NCBI GenBank assembly: GCA_905397405.1
Contig: CAJPVJ010000352.1
Coordinates: forward strand, 3,457 to 27,466
Direction of reading: 5' to 3'
DNA from: Oppiella nova
Taxonomy: Eukaryota > Arthropoda > Arachnida > Sarcoptiformes > Oppiidae
DNA length: 24,010 nucleotides
Each line of letters begins with the position of its first letter. The first letter of the stretch is position 1. The notes under the pieces are model-generated. The model did no database searches, was not told where the DNA came from, and worked only from the letters and a program-made list of their open reading frames with translations. The translations under genes were made by a program, and so were the position numbers. Below are positions 18,493 through 24,010 of this stretch, one piece after another.

Positions 18493-20988
18493 ATGAGTTC
18501 AGAGAAACTGGAGATCAGATACGATGGCAAAGAAGTGGTGTCTTTGGTGAAGTGGAAGGTGAGGTCGGGTCAACGGATCGGTCAAAGTGGTCAACAACTG
18601 TTCACTTATCGGGTCTGGGATTCAAACGACGGGCCCATCGGTAACACCATTGCCTTCAAGTGCAAGAATGTGGGACTCATTGTGGACCAGTTGGTCAAGA
18701 AAGAGGGCGATCTGGTTGTGCCCAACGATGTGATCATCGAATACAAGGAATGTCTTCACAACACAGTTATGAAGGAGTTGTGCGCCGATTGTGGCGCTAA
18801 TATCAACGCATTGGATGACAGCCAACGCCGAAGAATAGCGGAACTCACGTCTGTATCAATGGTTCATTCAGTGCCCGAACTCCGGGTCAGCAAAGAGAGG
18901 GCCGAGACGTTAGGCAGAGCTGACGAACAGCGACTCCTGAAGGACAGGAAACTCGTACTACTCGTCGATTTGGATCAGACTTTGATTCACTCGACTAATC
19001 ACAACATACCGGCCGATGAGCCGGACGTCCATCACTTCCAACTGTATGGACCGCACACTCAGTGGTATCACACGAAGTTGAGACCGCATACGATGTCGTT
19101 CTTGGAGTCCATGTCTAAGCTCTTTGAGCTGCATATCTGCACATTCGGTGCCCGACGTTATGCCCACACAATCGCTCACCTAATGGATCCCAAAGAACTG
19201 TATTTCCCAAAAGACCGAATCCTTTCGCGCGACGAATGCTTTGATCCCAATCTCAAGACTGGAAACATGAAGTCCTTGTTTCCGTGCGGAGACTCAATGG
19301 TCTGTATTATCGACGATCGCGAAGACGTCTGGAATTTTGCCCCTAATTTGGTGGCCGTTAAGCCTTACGTTTGCTTTCGAGACACTGGAGATATCAACGC
19401 CCCTGAGAAGGCTGTCGGCCCTCAAGGGAATCAAATGAGTGACAAAACCGATGCTTTGAAAGAGTTTACAAAAGAGGAGCGTTTGGATGGAAAAGAGGAG
19501 CAAATAAGTGAACAACAAATGGATGGCAAACAAAGTGTCGAAATCAAAGATACCACAGAAGAAAGTGTGGAAAAGACAACGAAAACAGAATCAGAGGAAT
19601 CGAGTGACAAAACCCCTGAAGCAAGCGATGAGAAGACTATTGAGAAAATTGAATCCAAAGACCAAGAGTTAAAAAGTGAAGAGAAATCCGATACAAAGGA
19701 ATTGCCGATTGAATCTCAAAAGAGTGTTCAATCGGAGAGTGAAATCAATTCAAACTCTTCTTCCAATGAAACAAACGACGAAAATATTGATAATAAAAGC
19801 GATAAGAATGTGACAAAAGAAGTGAATGAAAGGCATAAAGTGTTGAACGAAGACACCGACGATTATCTCTTATATTTAGAGGAGATATTGACTCGAATTC
19901 ATAGTGAATATTATAAAGAATATGACGAAAAGATGAAATACAAGAGCGATTCCGAAGAGATTAAGATTCCGAACCTCAAAGAAATCATACCAAATGTTCG
20001 CAAACGTGTGTTAAATGGCGTTAATATAGTGTTCAGTGGAGTCATCCCCACGAATATGACACCAGAAAAGCATAAACTCTATGCTATCGGCAAAAGTTTT
20101 GGCGCAACCATGAGTACTGATGTAGTGGTGGACGGGTCGCCCAAAACGACTCATCTGATTGCCGCCAAATGGGGAACCGTTAAAGTGAACAAATGCGTCA
20201 AAGCAAAGAACGTATGGATTGTTAGCCCCAATTGGCTCTACTGTTGTGCCGAACGATGGGAACGGGTTGACGAACGCCTGTATCCTCTGGACCGAGAAGT
20301 TGTGAGCACTGAGAGGGATAAGTCATTTACAAAGCAAATGCCTGATCCTAATGTTGATAGAAAGCCAATTAGTCGTCCGACACCTGAAGCACCAGTTGTG
20401 GAAAGTTTTGCAACCTATGACCCAAAGACAGGCAAACGAATTCGACCACAAACTCAACCGGAGAACACTTTTTTAGACAAGAGTCCAGAGATGAGCGCAA
20501 AAGGCAGTGGAAGTGACGCCAATCAGCAGATGTTGGAACAGAGCCGTCAAATACAACCGCACAATATGTTAGACTTTTCGCCGCTCTCTGTGTTTAGTGT
20601 TAATGAGTTGCAAAGTATGGGCAAAGAAGTGGATGACGCGTGCAGTGAAGGTGACGCCATGAGCACCGGGAACACAGACAGTGACAGTGATGTCGATGAG
20701 ACTGAAGGTAATAAAAACACTAAAAGTGAAAAACGAGTGCTCGAGTCGACGAGTGATGACAGCGAAGACGGAGAGTATCCGAAGGGTTGGAACCAAAACA
20801 AGAAGAAGAAAACGACTGAAAGGAAACGCATCGCAGAAATGGAAGAAACAAACGATTCGACCCGAGATTGGGATGACTTCGACAATAAACGTCTGAACGA
20901 TGGCGAGGAGGAGTCCAGTGAAGACCAGTCCATCGGCTCTGTGGACGAAGAGATGGCTTTAGCCGTTGAGCGAGAGTTTCTCAGTTAG
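18493..20988 (+). CDS. CTDP1: RNA polymerase II CTD phosphatase FCP1
   Basis: Single-exon gene of 831 residues (human 961). FCP1 dephosphorylates Ser2-P and Ser5-P of the RNA polymerase II C-terminal repeats in the nucleus and recycles the polymerase. Residues about 10-90 look like the N-terminal beta domain. CADCGAN (97-103) precedes the FCPH catalytic domain (about 150-300), which has the DLDQT nucleophile motif (Asp159 and Asp161) and the downstream acidic pair DD at 274-275 in IIDDREDVW. A linker of about 140 residues, rich in Glu, Lys and Ser, separates it from a BRCT domain (about 503-600, ending near WLYCCAERW). SFATYDPKTGKR and an acidic C-terminal tail ending EEMALAVEREFLS follow. 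That tail resembles the TFIIF-binding end of human FCP1. AATAAA at 21118-21123 lies 130 nt after the stop. It diverges from C10 and converges on SEH1. Confidence 0.97.
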   Translation: MSSEKLEIRYDGKEVVSLVKWKVRSGQRIGQSGQQLFTYRVWDSNDGPIGNTIAFKCKNVGLIVDQLVKKEGDLVVPNDVIIEYKECLHNTVMKELCADCGANINALDDSQRRRIAELTSVSMVHSVPELRVSKERAETLGRADEQRLLKDRKLVLLVDLDQTLIHSTNHNIPADEPDVHHFQLYGPHTQWYHTKLRPHTMSFLESMSKLFELHICTFGARRYAHTIAHLMDPKELYFPKDRILSRDECFDPNLKTGNMKSLFPCGDSMVCIIDDREDVWNFAPNLVAVKPYVCFRDTGDINAPEKAVGPQGNQMSDKTDALKEFTKEERLDGKEEQISEQQMDGKQSVEIKDTTEESVEKTTKTESEESSDKTPEASDEKTIEKIESKDQELKSEEKSDTKELPIESQKSVQSESEINSNSSSNETNDENIDNKSDKNVTKEVNERHKVLNEDTDDYLLYLEEILTRIHSEYYKEYDEKMKYKSDSEEIKIPNLKEIIPNVRKRVLNGVNIVFSGVIPTNMTPEKHKLYAIGKSFGATMSTDVVVDGSPKTTHLIAAKWGTVKVNKCVKAKNVWIVSPNWLYCCAERWERVDERLYPLDREVVSTERDKSFTKQMPDPNVDRKPISRPTPEAPVVESFATYDPKTGKRIRPQTQPENTFLDKSPEMSAKGSGSDANQQMLEQSRQIQPHNMLDFSPLSVFSVNELQSMGKEVDDACSEGDAMSTGNTDSDSDVDETEGNKNTKSEKRVLESTSDDSEDGEYPKGWNQNKKKKTTERKRIAEMEETNDSTRDWDDFDNKRLNDGEEESSEDQSIGSVDEEMALAVEREFLS

Positions 20989-21311
20989 TCTTACCATAAG
21001 TTGAGTTTTTTATTTGGAAACTAAATCTGTATTAAATTTCATTTTTAGTATCATATTATACAATATTAATTCATTTAATTGTAAATCTTATGACATTTGA
21101 ATAATATTTTAAATAACAATAAACTTAATTACAGTATAAATGCAATTAATGTTATATTTTGTGAAGATTTTGATAAAATGAAGTCAAAATTGGATAAAAT
21201 ATTTGTTTTATTTAAATTGAAAATAATTTAATAGTTTAAACAAAAATGTTTCGACGATTAAGAGAAAACTACAATGAATTGAAAAACAGTTATTCTATGG
21301 ATTAAAAAGAT
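20989..21311. other. Convergent 3' gap, FCP1/SEH1
   Basis: AT-rich, no gene. FCP1 has AATAAA at 21118-21123, and SEH1 has AATAAA on the minus strand at 21212-21207. The two predicted mRNA ends fall within the gap and need not overlap. Confidence 0.6.
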
Positions 21312-22573
21312 TCACTTTAAGTGTCTGTTGAGGACATTGGATGAAGAGTTTGAATCACTATTAGTAGAGTTACTCATTCCTAACCCAATACATGCATCGC
21401 CCTTAAGAACGCCCACATTCTTCCAGTTCTCCAGATAATTGGCTATTAATTAGAAGAATATGTTAACAGATATGACCATAAAAACCGATAGAAGTATACC
21501 TTTCCAGAGGCGAACAGTGCCGTCATCTCCAGACGAGGCCAGAATAGTTCCGGTGATATTCCACGAGACTCTCCACACTTGCGACCCGTGGTCTTCAAAA
21601 GAGGCCACAATCCGGATGTCGTAACGATTGCTATCATTTTGTTGCGCCAATTGTCCCATTTGTTGGGCCACCGGTTCCTGAGGTGTCGGTGCGATCGATA
21701 GGATCTTAACGTCTTTAGTGGTGGCGACTCCCAGCAGATCATAGGAACGGCCGACGTTTGGCGCGAACGCAATGTCGTGAACGGAATCGTTGATGGGATG
21801 CGTGATCTCCACTCTTTGCCACGTTCTCAGGTTCTCATTGTATTCGTAAATCAATACTTTAGAACCGCTGTTATTGGTGTCATCGCTGCCGACGGCGATC
21901 ATCGGTGACCGCAATCGAGACAGCGATGGATTCCACGTCAAAGAACTACAGGCTTTGTTGCAGACAATCTCGTACTGAACGGACCATTGGCTCACATTCA
22001 TCACATCCGGCGCTTCATATATGCGGACGATTCCGTCGGAAGAACAGGTGGCCAACAGAAGACCCGCGTGTTTGGGCGCGAACTTCACGTCCGTCACCGA
22101 CGTCCGGCTGTCCACAAAACTGTGTCTTTTAAACCAAACCGATTGATTGCGTTCTCCATTGTTGTTGTCCACGACTGTCACACAAACGTCACACTCAATG
22201 AGTCCACAAGAAGACAACAAACATATGACAAGACAATGGTTTTACTCATTTCCTCCCAAACGATGGCTGTCCTGTCGAAGGAACTCGTGGCCAGTATTTG
22301 TCCGAACTCTGGGTGAGCCCACGTCACCTTCCAAACGGATCCCGAGTGGGTCTTCCACGACGCCGTACACACCCATTGGTTGTCTTCGCCGATGTCCCAC
22401 ACCTATGAACACGAACGAGACAATCAGTGGTCACATGCGCTCATTGGTTCCCATTTGGCGCATACTTTCACACTTTGGTCCGACGAACACGTGGCCAGAC
22501 GTCGGCCGTAGTAGTCGTAAGCGATGTCATGGATAAGGTCTTTGTGGTCGGCGTGAATGCTCCGGGTATTCAT
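21312..22573 (-). CDS. SEH1L: Nucleoporin SEH1
   Basis: Four exons: 22573-22466, 22402-22246, 22174-21500 and 21442-21312. The introns are 63, 71 and 57 nt, all GT-AG, and splicing keeps the frame. The product is 356 residues (human SEH1L 360). WD40 beta-propeller with strong identity: [97 protein letters not shown] and [13 protein letters not shown], then [14 protein letters not shown]. The tail is Asn/Ser-rich and short. SEH1 is a member of the Nup107-160 (Y) complex of the nuclear pore and of the GATOR2 complex that signals amino acids to TORC1. The ATG at 22573 gives [10 protein letters not shown], matching the usual start. It converges on FCP1. Confidence 0.97.
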
Positions 22574-23792
22574 CGATTCAATGATTGAGTTCAATGCAAA
22601 TCACTTTCAAAATCAGTTTCAATGCAGTCTTCAGTCTTCACTCAATTGTCTCAAAGCTTTTTGAAATGTTTTCACAAACTATTCGTATATAACGTTACCA
22701 TAAATACATGTGTGGGGAGTGAATGCAAAAATACTTTACAATAGCGATCAATATTACTCGTTATACCGGCGTTGCACCACATTATGTAATACTCTCTTAC
22801 GTAATGCCCTTATTTTTATACTTAAGAGAATTATGTGCAACACTACCTGGCTATAATTACCTTAATTTATTAATTTACTAAGAAATAGCGATTATCTGGG
22901 AACTAAATTATTCAATTGATTACTTCCAATGAATTCTTATAAAATAATTAAATTCTAAGTTTTTCGTGCTTTTGATATTAATATTGATTACTATAGTTAT
23001 AAGAAATTAATATGAATTGAATTATTGACAAATGTTTATTTATCTAAATTTAGAAACTTTACACAAATAAATAATTTAAATACAATATTCAATGAATTTC
23101 AATGATTTGCATAAAATATATCGATAATGATATGTTAATCAAACAAATGAATAAAATTAAGATAACATTTCAGAAATGTATGAAAACTATAGTTTCTACT
23201 CATATCAACTTTAGAAACACTCAAAACTACTTATGAAATAATAAATTGGAAAAATGTATCCATTTTTGAAAATATCTAAACATTTATTAGTATTTCGGTG
23301 AAAGGAATGAATTGCATATAAACTGTATTAAGTTTTAAGACAATAAATGGCACTCAAAATACAGTCAATGAACAGTTTGTATATAAATTCATAATTAAAA
23401 ACAAAAAATTCAAAGAAAATAATTAAATTACAAATAATTGATGAATGATTGTATGAAATGAAAAAAATGATTTTCAGATAACACGTGGAATAACAGCAAA
23501 CAACTCAAGAAATTCACATTAATTCCGGGAGAGAATCAAAATGACTTCCAATGGCTTTCCATTGAAAATAAGGATAAAAAGGAAATATATTTGTCTTATG
23601 TTTGTGTCATTGGATCCAATAAATAGAAAAGAAATGATACAAAAGGTGTCGACATTCAGATCGACATACAGTAGAGTAATGTAATGTATATAATCTAATC
23701 AATGGTTTTTGACATCATATCCAAAGTGATCGCAAATGTGAGTCGTCGTGTCGGTGTGTGATGTCGGAGCCAAATGGAGTGACAAATGAGTC
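22574..23792. other. Intergenic region, SEH1 to C/EBP-gamma
   Basis: No supported gene. The first 120 bp beside SEH1 are its likely promoter and 5' UTR. The rest is AT-rich. The right part should hold the 3' UTR of the minus-strand bZIP gene: TTTATT at 23283-23288 (AATAAA on the minus strand) lies about 505 nt beyond its stop. No repeats of note were seen. Confidence 0.55.
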
Positions 23793-24010
23793 TCAATGGG
23801 AGTCACTCTCATCGTCGGCGTCGATGTGAGAGGACAACTGAAGGGCGTTGTCGGGCACCTCATGAGTGCCGTTCGTGGTCTGCAGGAAATTCATGTCAAC
23901 CTCCGGGAGCTGTCCGTTGTGTGCGGTTCCCGCGTGAGCCAGGAAGAGGTCTTTGAGGAAATTGAGTTCTTTGGTCAAGATCTTGATCTTCGTCTCCAAC
24001 ATCTCGTTCT
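23793..24010 (-). CDS. CEBPG: C/EBP-gamma-like bZIP factor, C-terminal part (partial)
   Basis: Only the last 72 or so codons are in the window; the gene continues past the right edge. The visible start is the second half of a leucine zipper, where LETKIKILTKELNFLKDLF matches human C/EBP-gamma closely (also Drosophila Irbp18). The heptad leucines continue from the basic region, which must lie beyond the edge. A non-conserved acidic tail ends DESDSH. C/EBP-gamma lacks a transactivation domain. It works as a heterodimer with ATF4 and other C/EBPs in stress and amino-acid response programmes. The in-frame Met near the edge is internal and not a start. Confidence 0.88.
   Translation of the reverse strand, partial: NEMLETKIKILTKELNFLKDLFLAHAGTAHNGQLPEVDMNFLQTTNGTHEVPDNALQLSSHIDADDESDSH

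Noticed and set aside
20547-20933. 128-codon Ser-rich minus-strand ORF within FCP1
   Set aside because: It is the antisense of the acidic Glu/Asp/Ser-rich C-terminal region of FCP1, which naturally gives Ser/Leu/Phe-rich reverse frames.
21905-22536. Several plus-strand ORFs over the SEH1 exons
   Set aside because: Antisense shadows of the conserved SEH1 coding exons.

Overview
The window looks like a nuclear arthropod genome segment, most likely from a mite or related chelicerate. Gene-poor stretches are very AT-rich. Coding exons are much richer in G and C. The introns I could place exactly are tiny (57-76 nt, GT-AG). Every recognisable gene is a conserved animal housekeeping gene, and the presence of the eIF4E-binding protein Mextli points to a protostome. 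The assignment to mites is an inference from gene density, intron size and composition.

Layout. Positions 1-4574 are a gene-poor AT-rich desert holding two less AT-rich islands and microsatellites. Then come ten genes: neuroguidin (-, 4575-5594), EMC4 (+, 6002-6660), mitochondrial Obg GTPase MTG2/GTPBP5 (+, 7625-9131), DGAT1 (-, 9864-11746), a second AT-rich desert (11747-13934), SNAP29 (-, 13935-14774), Mextli (+, 15286-17211), the Protein C10/C12orf57 homologue (-, 17395-17805), the FCP1/CTDP1 CTD phosphatase (+, 18493-20988), nucleoporin SEH1 (-, 21312-22573), and the 3' end of a C/EBP-gamma bZIP gene (-, 23793 to the window edge). Genes mostly alternate between divergent pairs that share a short promoter interval (neuroguidin/EMC4, SNAP29/Mextli, C10/FCP1) and convergent pairs with close or overlapping 3' ends (MTG2/DGAT1, Mextli/C10, FCP1/SEH1). 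The genes do not form one pathway. They cover ribosome biogenesis (neuroguidin, and MTG2 in mitochondria), ER functions (EMC4, DGAT1), membrane fusion (SNAP29), translation and transcription control (Mextli, FCP1, C/EBP-gamma) and the nuclear pore or GATOR2 (SEH1).

The most notable structure is a cluster of direct tandem duplications between 7.1 and 9.9 kb. One is a perfect 127-bp pair. Another is a perfect 138-bp pair around a single N, which breaks MTG2 on paper. The third is a 516/515-bp pair spanning the convergent 3' ends of MTG2 and DGAT1. The first two look like assembly joins. The third has the divergence pattern expected of two alleles laid end to end, although a real duplication is not excluded. 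Mextli lacks a visible exon for the GxxG core of its KH domain, and the interval where it should lie is about eight times longer than any other resolved intron. I saw no tRNA, rRNA, CRISPR array, recognisable intact transposon or viral element, and nothing I can defend as a new biological system.
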